Positions 1-8,113 of a stretch of 64,000 bases of DNA are shown one piece after another. Location: contig NZ_JAHUWJ010000008.1 in NCBI RefSeq assembly GCF_019219075.1, positions 1 to 64,000 of the forward strand, in the 5' to 3' direction. Below the pieces are notes generated by a model. It was not told the origin of the DNA, searched no databases, and saw only the letters and a list, made by a program, of their open reading frames with translations. Origin of the DNA: Chitinophaga sp. sic0106. GTDB lineage: Bacteria > Bacteroidota > Bacteroidia > Chitinophagales > Chitinophagaceae. Made by a program: the position numbers and the translations under genes. Positions within the stretch are counted from its first letter, which is position 1. Each line of letters starts with the position of its first letter.

Positions 1-124
1 AACTACTACTATTGGAAAACAACCCACCAAATGAACTTATTCTAACAAACCGCCGTATGCGGAACCGCATGTACGGTGGTGTGAGAGGACAGTGAGGGAA
101 ATAATCCCTCACTTCCTACTCGAT
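1..124 (+). mobile_element. 3' end of a group II intron (domains V and VI), truncated by the window edge
   Basis: Domain V is seen at about 49-80: an outer stem (CCGCCGT with ACGGTGG, one G-T pair) carrying a CGC triad at 51-53, a bulge, and an inner stem ATGCG/CGCAT closed by a four-base loop. Domain VI follows at 83-121: GAG/CTC and AGGA/TCCT pair around a single bulged A at 118, with an upper 8-bp stem AGTGAGGG/CCCTCACT. The bulged A lies seven bases from a typical CTACTCGAT 3' end, so the 3' splice site should be after 124. This is the standard arrangement of branch-point A and domain V in bacterial group II introns. The reverse transcriptase and domains I-IV would lie left of the window. 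The intron sits 22 bases beyond the stop of the convergent isocitrate dehydrogenase gene. Confidence 0.88.
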
Positions 125-128
125 TTTA

Positions 129-142
129 TCGCCGGGAGGCGA
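129..142. terminator. Small hairpin next to the intron 3' junction
   Basis: TCGCC GGGA GGCGA forms a 5-bp stem. It lies between the stop of the minus-strand dehydrogenase gene and the intron end. On the minus strand it is followed by TAAAATCG, so it may be what is left of that gene's terminator after the intron inserted. Short stem, weak evidence. Confidence 0.35.
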
Positions 143-146
143 CGAA

Positions 147-1379
147 TTATTTACCCAGTTTCACTTTCAGGTTGTTATCCAGTGCTTCCAGGAATTCTTC
201 TGTATACAGGTAATCTTTACCGTGTTCTACTTTATTTCCATGGATACAAACAGCGAGGTCTTTGGTCATTTTACCACTTTCAACTGTTTCGATACAAACT
301 TGTTCCAGTGCCTGGCAGAAGTTGATCAGTTCCTGGTTGTTATCCAGTTTACCACGGAATTCCAGACCGCGGGTCCATGCGAAGATGGAAGCGATTGGGT
401 TGGTAGAAGTTGGTTTACCAGCCTGGTGATCGCGGTAGTGGCGGGTTACGGTACCATGAGCTGCTTCTGCTTCCATGGTTTTACCATCAGGTGTAACCAG
501 GGTGGAAGTCATCAGACCGAGGGAACCAAAACCTTGTGCAACGGTGTCGGATTGAACGTCACCATCGTAGTTTTTACAGGCCCATACAAAGTTGCCATTC
601 CATTTCAGGGCAGATGCAACCATGTCATCGATCAGGCGATGTTCGTATACCAGGCCGTTTTTATCGAATTCAGCTTTGAATTCGTTCTGGTAGATTTCTT
701 CGAAGATATCTTTGAAGCGGCCATCGTATTTTTTCAGGATGGTATTTTTGGTGCTGAGGTACAGCGGCCATTTTTTCATCAGGGCCTGGTTGAAGCAGGA
801 GCGTGCAAAACCTTTGATAGACTCGTCGGTATTGTACATAGCGAGGGCAACGCCATCACCTTTGAAGTTGTAAACTTCAAATTCCTGTGTTTCGCCGTTT
901 TCGCCTTCGAATTTAATGGTCAGTTTGCCTTTACCTTTCGTTACGAAATCGGTTGCACGGTACTGGTCACCAAATGCGTGACGACCGATACAGATAGGGG
1001 CAGTCCAGTTAGGCACCAGGCGAGGAACGTTGCTCATTACGATCGGCTCGCGGAATACAGTACCGTCCAGGATGTTGCGGATAGTACCGTTAGGTGACTT
1101 CCACATTTGTTTCAGGTTGAATTCTTTTACTCGTGCTTCGTCAGGAGTGATGGTAGCGCATTTAATACCAACACCTACTTCTTTAATTGCGTTTGCTGCA
1201 TCGATAGTAACCTGGTCGTTTGTAGCATCACGATGCTCCATGCCCAGGTCAAAATATTTGATTTCAACATCCAGGTATGGAAGTATCAGTTTGTCCTTAA
1301 TGAATTTCCAGATGATCCGTGTCATCTCATCTCCATCCAGCTCAACTACCGGATTAGCAACTTTAATTTTTTCTGCCAT
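147..1379 (-). CDS. icd: NADP-dependent isocitrate dehydrogenase, eukaryote-like (type II) homodimeric form
   Basis: Converts isocitrate to 2-oxoglutarate and CO2 in the TCA cycle, in the cytoplasm. The 410-residue protein begins with the [13 protein letters not shown] segment and contains the SPNGTIRN substrate loop (about residues 93-100), both typical of the eukaryotic/mitochondrial-type NADP enzyme and unlike E. coli Icd. Later segments such as [12 protein letters not shown] and NPIASIFAW are the coenzyme-binding region of this subfamily. Length is normal. The gene lies downstream of a second, unrelated-subfamily isocitrate dehydrogenase on the same strand, with a 301-bp gap that contains a terminator hairpin, so it probably has its own promoter. 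The family call is firm; why both types are kept is unknown. Confidence 0.95.
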   Translation of the reverse strand: MAEKIKVANPVVELDGDEMTRIIWKFIKDKLILPYLDVEIKYFDLGMEHRDATNDQVTIDAANAIKEVGVGIKCATITPDEARVKEFNLKQMWKSPNGTIRNILDGTVFREPIVMSNVPRLVPNWTAPICIGRHAFGDQYRATDFVTKGKGKLTIKFEGENGETQEFEVYNFKGDGVALAMYNTDESIKGFARSCFNQALMKKWPLYLSTKNTILKKYDGRFKDIFEEIYQNEFKAEFDKNGLVYEHRLIDDMVASALKWNGNFVWACKNYDGDVQSDTVAQGFGSLGLMTSTLVTPDGKTMEAEAAHGTVTRHYRDHQAGKPTSTNPIASIFAWTRGLEFRGKLDNNQELINFCQALEQVCIETVESGKMTKDLAVCIHGNKVEHGKDYLYTEEFLEALDNNLKVKLGK

Positions 1380-1545
1380 TTCGGGTTTTTTAAAAAATTA
1401 GATTAAAAATCTATCACAACAACTTTTCAAGCAAAGTCCCTTGTTAGGGATAATCACGAAAAATACGACAATTTTTATTTCTGCAAAATTTTTTGTGTAA
1501 AATTTACATAAAACATTTGTGTGATAGTGATTGCTGTTAAAATAG

Positions 1546-1576
1546 TAAAGCCCTGACCGGGTAGGTCAGGGCTTTA
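1546..1576 (-). terminator. 13-bp terminator hairpin after the type I isocitrate dehydrogenase gene
   Basis: TAAAGCCCTGACC pairs perfectly with GGTCAGGGCTTTA around a GGGTA loop. On the minus strand it is followed by CTATTTTAAC, a short T-run. It lies 105 bases after the stop codon at 1681, beyond the palindromic repeat. Confidence 0.75.
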
Positions 1577-1612
1577 GTGGAGATATATCCGAAGATTATA
1601 TTTTGTTTGGCA

Positions 1613-1658
1613 GATGACACCTTCGGTGCCATCTGATCGGGTGCCGCGCGGCGCGCGG
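1613..1658 (-). repeat. Copy 1 of a two-hairpin, REP-like palindromic element
   Basis: Two adjacent palindromes: CACC-TTC-GGTG within a longer imperfect stem (CAGATG/CATCTG), then GCCGCGCGGCGCGCGG. Copy 2 at 24284-24329 matches through ACCTTCGGTG, CAT, GGGT-CCGCGC and GCGCGG with one gap. Both copies lie 22-23 bases after the stop of a minus-strand gene, in the same orientation. Copy 3 at 41103-41171 keeps the layout with different stem sequences. Confidence 0.65.
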
Positions 1659-1680
1659 AGATGCCAGGTGCAAAAAGATA

Positions 1681-2949
1681 TTAGTGCATCTGTTTGATCA
1701 CCTCGTCAGCAAACTCTGATGTTTTCACCAGGGTGGCATCATCCATCAGGTTGTAGAAGTCGATGGTAACGCGTTTGCGGGCGATAGCAGTGCTGAGGCC
1801 GTCTACAATGATTTTAGCTGCTTCTTTCCAGCCCATGTATTCCAGCATCATCACACCGGAGAGGATCACAGATGATGGGTTCATGGTGTTGGTGTTGGCA
1901 AAACGTGGTGCAGTACCGTGGGTAGCTTCGAAAACGGCATGACCGGTGATGTAGTTGATGTTACCGCCCGGAGCGATACCAATACCACCTACCGCTGCTG
2001 CGAGTGCATCAGAGATATAATCACCATTCAGGTTCAGGGTAGCTACTACACTGTAGTCCTGCGGAGCGAGGAGAATTTGTTGGAGGAAGTTATCTGCGAT
2101 CACATCCTTGATCAGCAGTTTGCCTTCGGCAACTGCCACTTTCAGGGATTTGTTAGCCGCTTCTTCACCTTCTTCCTTCTTAATTTTTTCCCAGTTTTCC
2201 CAGGTATACACTTTATCACCGAATTCTCTTTCCGCCAGGGCATAACCCCAGTTTTTGAATCCGCCTTCGGTGAATTTCATGATGTTGCCTTTGTGAACGA
2301 TGGTAACAGAAGGACGTTTGTGCTCGAGTGCATACAGGATTGCAGCGCGAACCAGTCTTTCAGTTCCTTCAACAGATACAGGTTTGATGCCCAGTGAAGA
2401 GGATTCAGGGAAACGGATTTTTTTAACACCCATTTCGTTCTGCAGGAAGTTGAGCAGTTTGTCACACTCAGGAGTGCCAGTCATGTATTCGATACCGGCA
2501 TAGATATCTTCAGTGTTTTCACGGAAGATGACCATGTTTACTTTCTCCGGATGTTTCACAGGAGAAGGTACTTTGTTGAACCACTGTACAGGTCTAACGC
2601 AGGCATACAGGTCAAGTTCCTGGCGCATCGCCACGTTCAGGGAACGGATACCACCACCTACTGGTGTGGATAATGGGCCTTTTATGGATACCAGATACTC
2701 TTTCAGTGCATCTAAGGTAGCTTTCGGCAGCCATTCGCCGGTTTCCTGGAAGGCTTTCTCTCCGGCCAGTACTTCTTTCCATTCAATTTTCCTTTCAGTC
2801 CCATAGGCTTTTTCAATGGCAGCATCGAACACACGCACACTGGCGTTCCAAATGTCCGGACCGATTCCGTCGCCTATAATAAAGGGAATGATTGGGTGGG
2901 TAGGGACCTGTAACAGTCCGTTGTTCATCGTTATTTTTTCTCCCGGCAT
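1681..2949 (-). CDS. icd: Isocitrate dehydrogenase, E. coli-like (type I)
   Basis: Second isocitrate dehydrogenase, 422 residues, colinear with E. coli Icd (416 residues). It keeps GDGIGPD near the N terminus, the [18 protein letters not shown] substrate loop with the regulatory serine, [11 protein letters not shown], and [12 protein letters not shown]. The coenzyme pocket differs: E. coli Lys344/Tyr345 read Arg/Phe (HGTAPRFA), Val351 reads Met, Tyr391 reads Ile and Arg395 reads Asn (VTIDFYNLM). Four of the five residues contacting the NADP 2'-phosphate are therefore changed and the other is a conservative Lys to Arg, so NADP use cannot be assumed. It is upstream of the type II gene on the same strand, with a -7 box at 2993-3000 and a terminator at 1546-1576. 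Family certain, coenzyme open. Confidence 0.94.
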   Translation of the reverse strand: MPGEKITMNNGLLQVPTHPIIPFIIGDGIGPDIWNASVRVFDAAIEKAYGTERKIEWKEVLAGEKAFQETGEWLPKATLDALKEYLVSIKGPLSTPVGGGIRSLNVAMRQELDLYACVRPVQWFNKVPSPVKHPEKVNMVIFRENTEDIYAGIEYMTGTPECDKLLNFLQNEMGVKKIRFPESSSLGIKPVSVEGTERLVRAAILYALEHKRPSVTIVHKGNIMKFTEGGFKNWGYALAEREFGDKVYTWENWEKIKKEEGEEAANKSLKVAVAEGKLLIKDVIADNFLQQILLAPQDYSVVATLNLNGDYISDALAAAVGGIGIAPGGNINYITGHAVFEATHGTAPRFANTNTMNPSSVILSGVMMLEYMGWKEAAKIIVDGLSTAIARKRVTIDFYNLMDDATLVKTSEFADEVIKQMH

Positions 2950-2992
2950 AAAACAGTTTCTTTATGCGTTACGTAATTGTTGTAATCGGGTG

Positions 2993-3000
2993 CAAAGGTA
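2993..3000 (-). promoter_or_regulatory. Bacteroidota -7 box for the type I icd gene
   Basis: The minus strand reads TACCTTTG, a full match to TAnnTTTG and identical to the tRNA-Val box at 12314. It lies 43 bases before the ATG at 2949. No clear -33 TTTG is seen at the expected distance. Confidence 0.55.
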
Positions 3001-3137
3001 GGCATTTTAGGCCGAAAAGCCGGGCTGTTTTTGATAGTTTTAACTTAAAAACTGATGCTGTATATAACTTTTTGCTTATGTTAGGGTTAATACTATTTTG
3101 CTGCCTGTTTTCAAGCATCCACACCAATCAACCATTT

Positions 3138-3749
3138 ATGAATTTATCTTATCTCGCCCTGGGCGACAGCTATACCATTGGCGAATGTGTGCCCGCCGCT
3201 GAATCCTTTCCTGCACAAACTGTTCAGCAATTGCGGCAAGCCGGCATTGCCATGGACGATCCCCGCATCATTGCCGTAACTGGTTGGACTACCGACGAAC
3301 TCGAAGCCGGCATTGAGCAGGCAGGAATACGCGGAAACCAGTACGATTTTGTGAGTTTACTGATCGGGGTCAATAATCAATACCGTGGCCGCAGCCTGGA
3401 AAATTATGAAAAAGAGTTCACCGCATTGCTGGAACAAGCCATCGGATACAGTAAGCTGGGCGCCGCAAGGGTAGTGGTATTGTCCATCCCTGACTGGGGA
3501 GTAACGCCGTTTGCGGCCGACAGAGATGCCGAACAAATTGCCCGTGAAATAGATTTATATAATAACGCCAATCAGCGCATTGCCGCCCATCACCATGTGC
3601 AGTACATCGATATCACCCCGTTTACCCGGGAAGCGAAAGCTGATCCATCGCTGGTAGCGTCAGATGGATTACACCCATCCGGCAAGGATTACAGCAGATG
3701 GGCAGACCGCATCTCCCTGATATACCAGCAAATGATTTCGGGGAAATAG
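3138..3749 (+). CDS. SGNH/GDSL-family hydrolase
   Basis: Probable esterase or lipase-like hydrolase of 203 residues. GDSY at residues 9-12 gives the nucleophile Ser11, IGVNN (76-80) supplies the oxyanion Asn, and SDGLHPSG (175-182) contains the Asp-His pair of the catalytic triad. I chose the ATG at 3138 because it places the GDS motif at its usual place near the N terminus; an in-frame ATG at 3078 would add 20 hydrophobic residues and might be read as a signal peptide, but it lacks basic residues. Substrate unknown. The next gene starts 65 bp downstream on the same strand, so co-transcription is possible. Confidence 0.85.
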   Translation: MNLSYLALGDSYTIGECVPAAESFPAQTVQQLRQAGIAMDDPRIIAVTGWTTDELEAGIEQAGIRGNQYDFVSLLIGVNNQYRGRSLENYEKEFTALLEQAIGYSKLGAARVVVLSIPDWGVTPFAADRDAEQIAREIDLYNNANQRIAAHHHVQYIDITPFTREAKADPSLVASDGLHPSGKDYSRWADRISLIYQQMISGK

Positions 3750-3814
3750 GCACAAAAGGCGGAATTTTTCATAATTTCAGTAACAATCTCTTACTCCAAA
3801 ACCCATCACGTCAA

Positions 3815-4483
3815 ATGGAAAGCCATATTGCAAAAATACTGTCCGTGACCCCTGTTACACATGATGTAAAACGATTTAAGGTAGCTAAACCACACGGTTA
3901 TACGTTTGTGCCCGGACAGGCCACGGAAGTAGCAGTCAACAAACCCGGCTGGCAGCACCACAAGCGCCCGTTCACCTTTACCAGTTTGAACGAATGGGAT
4001 CACCTGGAGTTTACCATTAAAATATACCCGGAACGTATCGGTGTAACCGACCAGCTGGGGCTATGCCTCCCCGGTGATGAACTGGTGCTGCACGACGTGT
4101 GGGGAGCTATTCACTACAAAGGTCCGGGTGTATTCCTGGCCGGTGGTGCCGGCGTAACCCCGTTTATCGCCATCTTCCGCCAACTGCAGCAGGACGGGCT
4201 GCTGGAAGGTAACACCCTGATCTGCTCCAATAAAACTGCTGCCGACATTATTTTGAAAGAGGAGTTTGAAAAGATGCTGGGCGCGCACTTCATAAATACG
4301 CTTACCAAAGAAGATAACCCAGCCTACGACCACCGCAAAATCGATGAGGCCTACCTGAAAGAAAAAATCACGGATTTTAACCAGCATTTCTATATCTGTG
4401 GCCCTGATCCTATGGTGGCTGCCCTAAAAGAGCTGCTCACCCGCCTGGCCGGCGATGAAGCCCTGGTAACGATTGAATTATAG
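3815..4483 (+). CDS. FAD-binding oxidoreductase, ferredoxin/flavodoxin-NADP reductase-like
   Basis: A 222-residue flavoprotein of the ferredoxin reductase family, expected to pass electrons between NAD(P)H and an unknown partner. The N-terminal FAD barrel carries RPFTFTS at 51-57 (the R-x-Y/F-T-x-S flavin motif). The NAD(P) domain has GGAGVTP at 110-116 and CGPDPM at 195-200. There is no C-terminal 2Fe-2S domain, so it is the short, reductase-only form. Start chosen at the ATG at 3815, since upstream in-frame sequence overlaps the GDSL gene and lacks similarity. It follows that gene by 65 bp. The physiological partner cannot be read from the sequence. Confidence 0.85.
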   Translation: MESHIAKILSVTPVTHDVKRFKVAKPHGYTFVPGQATEVAVNKPGWQHHKRPFTFTSLNEWDHLEFTIKIYPERIGVTDQLGLCLPGDELVLHDVWGAIHYKGPGVFLAGGAGVTPFIAIFRQLQQDGLLEGNTLICSNKTAADIILKEEFEKMLGAHFINTLTKEDNPAYDHRKIDEAYLKEKITDFNQHFYICGPDPMVAALKELLTRLAGDEALVTIEL

Positions 4484-4575
4484 CCGGTGAGTCCGGAGCC
4501 AACCTTTTTCCAATCATTTTCACCGGCATTTTCATGTGTTTTACCGGCAAACCACTCTAATTAGCCTAAGCGCTG

Positions 4576-4606
4576 TTGATACAGGAGGTGGGGCAACCTA
4601 TTTTTG
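4576..4606 (+). promoter_or_regulatory. Bacteroidota-type promoter before the LiaF-like genes
   Basis: TTG at 4576-4578 and TATTTTTG at 4599-4606 (matches TAnnTTTG) with 20 bases between. The first gene starts at 4625, so the leader would be only about 10 bases. Confidence 0.6.
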
Positions 4607-4624
4607 TATCATAAAATTTCACAC

Positions 4625-4990
4625 ATGGCAAACACAGTCACACAAGTCAACAGTTCCAGAAGAGGCAGAAGCGGGGTAGGTGGTATTTTCCTGGCCATCC
4701 TCGGCATCGCCCTCCTGGTGAACATCCTCGACCTGGATGTACACCTGGGATTACCGCACTGGGTTACTTCCTGGGAGGTAGTACTGATGGTGGTGGGTTT
4801 GCTGGTAGGTATTAAAAGAAACTTCCAGGGTACTGGCTGGGCAATAATGATGGGTATCGGTGGTGTCTTCCTGTTAAAAGATATCCTTAGCGTATCCTTT
4901 TTTATTGACCGCTATATATGGCCGGTAGGTCTTATCATCCTCGGTGTGATCCTATTATCCAAACGGGCATCCGCCAGAAAAAGAGGATAA
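4625..4990 (+). CDS. Small LiaF-like four-helix membrane protein
   Basis: A 121-residue membrane protein with about four hydrophobic helices, matching the N-terminal transmembrane region of LiaF/LiaI-type proteins. It is a paralogue of the N-terminal half of the next gene: both share GGI-L-GL-L, LLVGIK, GGVFL and a IWPV-LI-GV end segment. It lacks the C-terminal beta-rich domain. It is the first gene of a probable five-gene unit (4625-8057), separated by 39 bp from its paralogue and followed by a DUF4288-like protein, a LytS-type kinase and a LytTR regulator. A role in envelope-stress sensing is an inference from LiaF relatives. The start at 4625 fits the promoter just upstream. Confidence 0.75.
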   Translation: MANTVTQVNSSRRGRSGVGGIFLAILGIALLVNILDLDVHLGLPHWVTSWEVVLMVVGLLVGIKRNFQGTGWAIMMGIGGVFLLKDILSVSFFIDRYIWPVGLIILGVILLSKRASARKRG

Positions 4991-5029
4991 TCCTTACAAA
5001 CCACCATTAATAGTTATAAAATTTTTAAA

Positions 5030-5827
5030 ATGTCAAGTTCAGAAACTGAAATAAAAAAATCCAAAAGAAATGGCAACGCTGTAGGAGGGATCGTCCTGAT
5101 CCTGGTAGGTGTAGGACTTCTTTTGAAGAGATTGGATCTGGATCTGCCTTACTGGTTATTTTCCTGGCAGATGTTGCTGATCGTAATCGGTTTGCTGGTA
5201 GGTATCAAGCATGAATTCCGTGGTGGTGGCTGGCTGGCCATGCTCATGGTAGGTGGTGTGTTTCTCGCCGGCGAAATATTACAATGGCCTTATAACACGG
5301 CACGCTTCATCTGGCCGGTAGTGCTGATTGGCGTAGGTATCGTCATCATGCTGAAACGTAATGAAGACTGGAATAACAGCTGTAAACATAAATGGCACAG
5401 AAACAGGGACTACGGCAAATGGAAACACGACGAAACACAAGGCTGGATAGAAAATGAAAGCTACAACAGCGAAAGTTACTCTGATGACAGAATCAATGCC
5501 ACCGCCATCTTTGGCAGCGTAAATAAACTGGTTTTGTCTAAAGACTTCAAAGGAGGTTTTGTCAGCGCCATCTTCGGTGGAGGAGAATTGAACTTCAGCC
5601 AGGCCGATATCAAAGATACTGCAGTACTGGATGTTACAGCCATCTTTGGCGGATGCGAAATCATCGTACCATCCAACTGGAATGTGATCATCGATGTGAC
5701 CACCATACTCGGCGGCGTGGATGATAAACGTAATCCGGAGCTGATGCGCGCCACCACGGCAGAGAAAACACTGGTGATCAAAGGCAGCTGTATCTTCGGA
5801 GGCGTGGAAATAAAGAGCTATATATAA
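5030..5827 (+). CDS. LiaF-like membrane protein with C-terminal cell-envelope response domain
   Basis: A 265-residue protein. Residues about 15-110 form four membrane helices like those of the preceding gene. A hydrophilic charged linker rich in Asn, Lys, His and Trp (about 113-150) follows, then a domain made of repeated ATAIFGS, SAIFGGG, TAIFGG, TILGG and CIFGGVEIK units, the beta-solenoid-like pattern of the LiaF C-terminal domain. In Firmicutes LiaF restrains the LiaRS two-component system; here a two-component pair of a different type (LytS/LytTR) lies 435 bp further along on the same strand, so a similar coupling is plausible but inferred. Confidence 0.8.
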   Translation: MSSSETEIKKSKRNGNAVGGIVLILVGVGLLLKRLDLDLPYWLFSWQMLLIVIGLLVGIKHEFRGGGWLAMLMVGGVFLAGEILQWPYNTARFIWPVVLIGVGIVIMLKRNEDWNNSCKHKWHRNRDYGKWKHDETQGWIENESYNSESYSDDRINATAIFGSVNKLVLSKDFKGGFVSAIFGGGELNFSQADIKDTAVLDVTAIFGGCEIIVPSNWNVIIDVTTILGGVDDKRNPELMRATTAEKTLVIKGSCIFGGVEIKSYI

Positions 5828-5898
5828 GTTGAAATGTCCATCGGTTAACCCCCATTTTTTTCTGAAAAACTAATTATAATCCTGTAAAATCATCGTAT

Positions 5899-6249
5899 AT
5901 GCATTGGTTCGTTGCAAAAGTTGTTTACCAGATCATCGTTGGAGATGGCAACCATACACCGCAGTTTGATGAACAAATTCGCCTGATCAGCGCTGTCACC
6001 AAAAAAGACGCACTGGCAAAAGCTCATGAAATCGGCATCCAGGAGCAATATGCTTTCAAAAATCATCAGCAGGAAATGGTGAACTGGAAGTTCATCAATG
6101 TGCCTGAAATATATACACTCGATCAACTGACAGATGGTATGGAATTATACTCCCGCATCGAAGAGCCGGGAGATCCAAAGTCTTATGTAGCCTGGCTGCA
6201 AACAAAATCAGCCCAGTTACAGGAGCAACCTATAGCAGAACTTCATTAA
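5899..6249 (+). CDS. DUF4288-like small protein
   Basis: A 116-residue soluble protein without signal or membrane segment. It begins MHWFVAKVVYQI, contains the FDEQIRLISA and ALAKAHEIG segments and WKFINVPEIY, features of the uncharacterised DUF4288 family (conserved first strand, then an A-x-x-KA-E-G helix). No catalytic motif is seen. It is the third gene of the LiaF-like/LytTR unit, 71 bp after the LiaF-like gene and 13 bp before the histidine kinase. Function unknown; its place suggests it is made with the signalling genes. Confidence 0.65.
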   Translation: MHWFVAKVVYQIIVGDGNHTPQFDEQIRLISAVTKKDALAKAHEIGIQEQYAFKNHQQEMVNWKFINVPEIYTLDQLTDGMELYSRIEEPGDPKSYVAWLQTKSAQLQEQPIAELH

Positions 6250-6262
6250 TATAAAAATCAGC

Positions 6263-7327
6263 GTGGGAAAAAGCATTTATACAGGCCCTGCAAGTAGAGT
6301 TTTCACTGCCACCTTTGCTATTGCATTCGTCGTTTATACGTTCCTGTTATGGCAATGGTTCGACTTCCCCTTCTGGCAGTCGCTTACAGATAGTTCAGTG
6401 CATATCTGCCTGCTGGGTTCTGTATGTCTGCTGATCAGCAGCAACCTGGCGTATTATCGCCCTAATCGGGGTCTGGCGCAGTTTGTATATGTGAGCGTAG
6501 TCAGTTGTGCCATGACTTTCCTTTGGGTAGCTGCCTCACAGTGGATACTGCACAAAACCTTCACCGGCGACGCATACTACCTCCTGTGGCTCACCAAAGG
6601 TATTCCCATCTACTGCATTGTAGGATGGCTCATCATCACCGGTATCGGCTTCCGCAGCATCATGCTGTACGATATGGAAGATCAGCAGGCAGAGCTGCAA
6701 CGGAAAGAAGATACACAAAAGATAGTGAGAGAGGCGGAGCTGTTTAAACTGCGGCAACAATTACAACCGCACTTCCTGTTTAACAGCCTCAACTCCATCA
6801 ATGCACTGATAATGCTGCGGCCGCAACAAGCCAGGGAAATGGTGCTGAAGCTGTCGGACTTCCTCCGCGGCTCCATCAAAAGAGAAGATGATCAGTGGAT
6901 TTCACTAACGGAAGAACTACAGTACCTGGGGCTGTATCTCGATATAGAAAAAGTACGCTTTGGTCACCGCCTTACCACCAATGTTACCCATGACGACGGC
7001 GCCGAAAAAATGTTTATGCCACCCATGCTGCTGCAGCCTGTAGTGGAAAACGCCATTAAATTCGGACTGTACGATACCATTGGTGAAATAGCGATTAATA
7101 TCAAAGCATGGGCCGGCGAAAACATGCTGTATCTGGAAGTGCAAAACCCTTTCGATACGGAATTACAAGCACCGAAAAAAGGAACAGGCTTCGGTCTTTC
7201 CTCTATCAAGCGCAGACTGTACCTGCTTTTTGCACGACAGGATTTGCTTGAAACTTCGGTTCACGAAAATATTTATACCACACTCATTAAAGTACCTCAA
7301 ACACATGATAAAAGCAGTAATAATTGA
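6263..7327 (+). CDS. LytS-type sensor histidine kinase
   Basis: A 354-residue membrane kinase. Four hydrophobic segments lie at about residues 14-130, followed by a short coiled linker. The phosphoacceptor box QLQPHFLFNSLNS has His170, the signature of the His_kinase (PF06580) LytS/YehU class. The ATPase region has QPVVENAIKFG (N-box) and KGTGFGLSSIKRRL (G-box). The start is a GTG at 6263, 13 bp after the preceding stop; the first ATG is well inside the membrane domain. The 3' end overlaps the response regulator by 23 bp, the usual sign of translational coupling. The signal is unknown; the LiaF-like neighbours point to the cell envelope. Confidence 0.9.
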   Translation: MGKSIYTGPASRVFTATFAIAFVVYTFLLWQWFDFPFWQSLTDSSVHICLLGSVCLLISSNLAYYRPNRGLAQFVYVSVVSCAMTFLWVAASQWILHKTFTGDAYYLLWLTKGIPIYCIVGWLIITGIGFRSIMLYDMEDQQAELQRKEDTQKIVREAELFKLRQQLQPHFLFNSLNSINALIMLRPQQAREMVLKLSDFLRGSIKREDDQWISLTEELQYLGLYLDIEKVRFGHRLTTNVTHDDGAEKMFMPPMLLQPVVENAIKFGLYDTIGEIAINIKAWAGENMLYLEVQNPFDTELQAPKKGTGFGLSSIKRRLYLLFARQDLLETSVHENIYTTLIKVPQTHDKSSNN

Positions 7328-8057
7328 TGACGAGCCACTGGCAAGGGAAGTAGTAAAAGAGTATCTGCTGTCGTATCCGCAGGTACAGGTACTGCAGGAG
7401 TGTAATGACGGATTTGAAGGATTGAAGGCTATCCAGCAACATCAGCCGGATATCATTTTTCTTGATATACAGATGCCTAAGATTACCGGTTTTGAAATGC
7501 TGGAACTGGTAGAAAATATGCCGGCAGTAATTTTTACGACCGCGTTTGAAGAGCATGCCATCAGGGCGTTTGAGGTGAATGCAGCCGACTATCTGCTGAA
7601 GCCTTTTTCCAAAGAACGTTTTGATAAAGCCTTGCAGAAATGGCTGGAGTTAAAAGCTGCTATTGCCGCACCGGCACCTGCACCGGATACCAATGCGTTA
7701 CTGGATGCTGCCGGTAGTTCACCAGTACAAAGCAACCGGGTGGTGGTGAAAATAAACGGTAAGATAAAGATTATTCCTGTGCACGATATTCACTACCTGG
7801 AAGCGGCAGATGACTATGTAAAAGTAGTAACGCAGGAAGGAGCTTTTCTGAAGAACAAGACCATGTCTTTCTTTGAGCAAACGTTGGATGCACAACAGTT
7901 TACCCGTGTGCACAGGTCTTATATCCTGAATGTAAATCAGGTGAGCAGGATCGATCCATATGAAAAGGAAAATCATTTGGCCATTCTGAAAAGCGGTGCC
8001 AAAGTGTTGGTGAGTAAAACAGGTTACCCAAGGCTGAAATCTGCTTTGGGCTTATAA
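7305..8057 (+). CDS. LytTR-family response regulator
   Basis: A 250-residue transcription regulator. The receiver domain (1-120) has the acidic pair DDE at 8-10, the phosphoacceptor Asp54 in FLDIQMPK, the conserved Thr/Lys positions (TTAFEEHA, LLKPFSKERF). The C-terminal LytTR DNA-binding domain begins near residue 145 with RVVVKINGKIKIIP and contains IHYLEAADDYVKV, FTRVHRSYILNV and the closing GYPRLKSALGL. The ATG at 7305 is chosen because it puts IIDDE at the N terminus; it overlaps the kinase gene by 23 bp. It forms a two-component pair with that kinase. Targets unknown. Confidence 0.93.
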   Translation: MIKAVIIDDEPLAREVVKEYLLSYPQVQVLQECNDGFEGLKAIQQHQPDIIFLDIQMPKITGFEMLELVENMPAVIFTTAFEEHAIRAFEVNAADYLLKPFSKERFDKALQKWLELKAAIAAPAPAPDTNALLDAAGSSPVQSNRVVVKINGKIKIIPVHDIHYLEAADDYVKVVTQEGAFLKNKTMSFFEQTLDAQQFTRVHRSYILNVNQVSRIDPYEKENHLAILKSGAKVLVSKTGYPRLKSALGL

Positions 8058-8113
8058 TACATCCGCCGGCATCTGAACTTTTCCCTTCCCCTCCCGGGAA
8101 AGGATGGGAAAGG

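Larger units (their letters stand above)
1380..1680. other. Gap between the two isocitrate dehydrogenase genes
   Basis: No gene seen. It holds an AT-rich upstream region for the 147-1379 gene (about 1380-1540), the terminator hairpin at 1546-1576 and the palindromic repeat at 1613-1658. I could not find a clean TAnnTTTG box for the downstream gene. Confidence 0.6.

Noticed and set aside
222-1097. Long plus-strand reading frame opposite the type II isocitrate dehydrogenase gene
   Set aside because: It is the antisense shadow of a clearly conserved gene and its translation matches no family pattern.
4483-4527. Inverted GCCGGTGA/TCACCGGC after the flavin reductase gene as a terminator
   Set aside because: The 8-base arms are separated by 29 bases and no real T-run follows; too weak to call.
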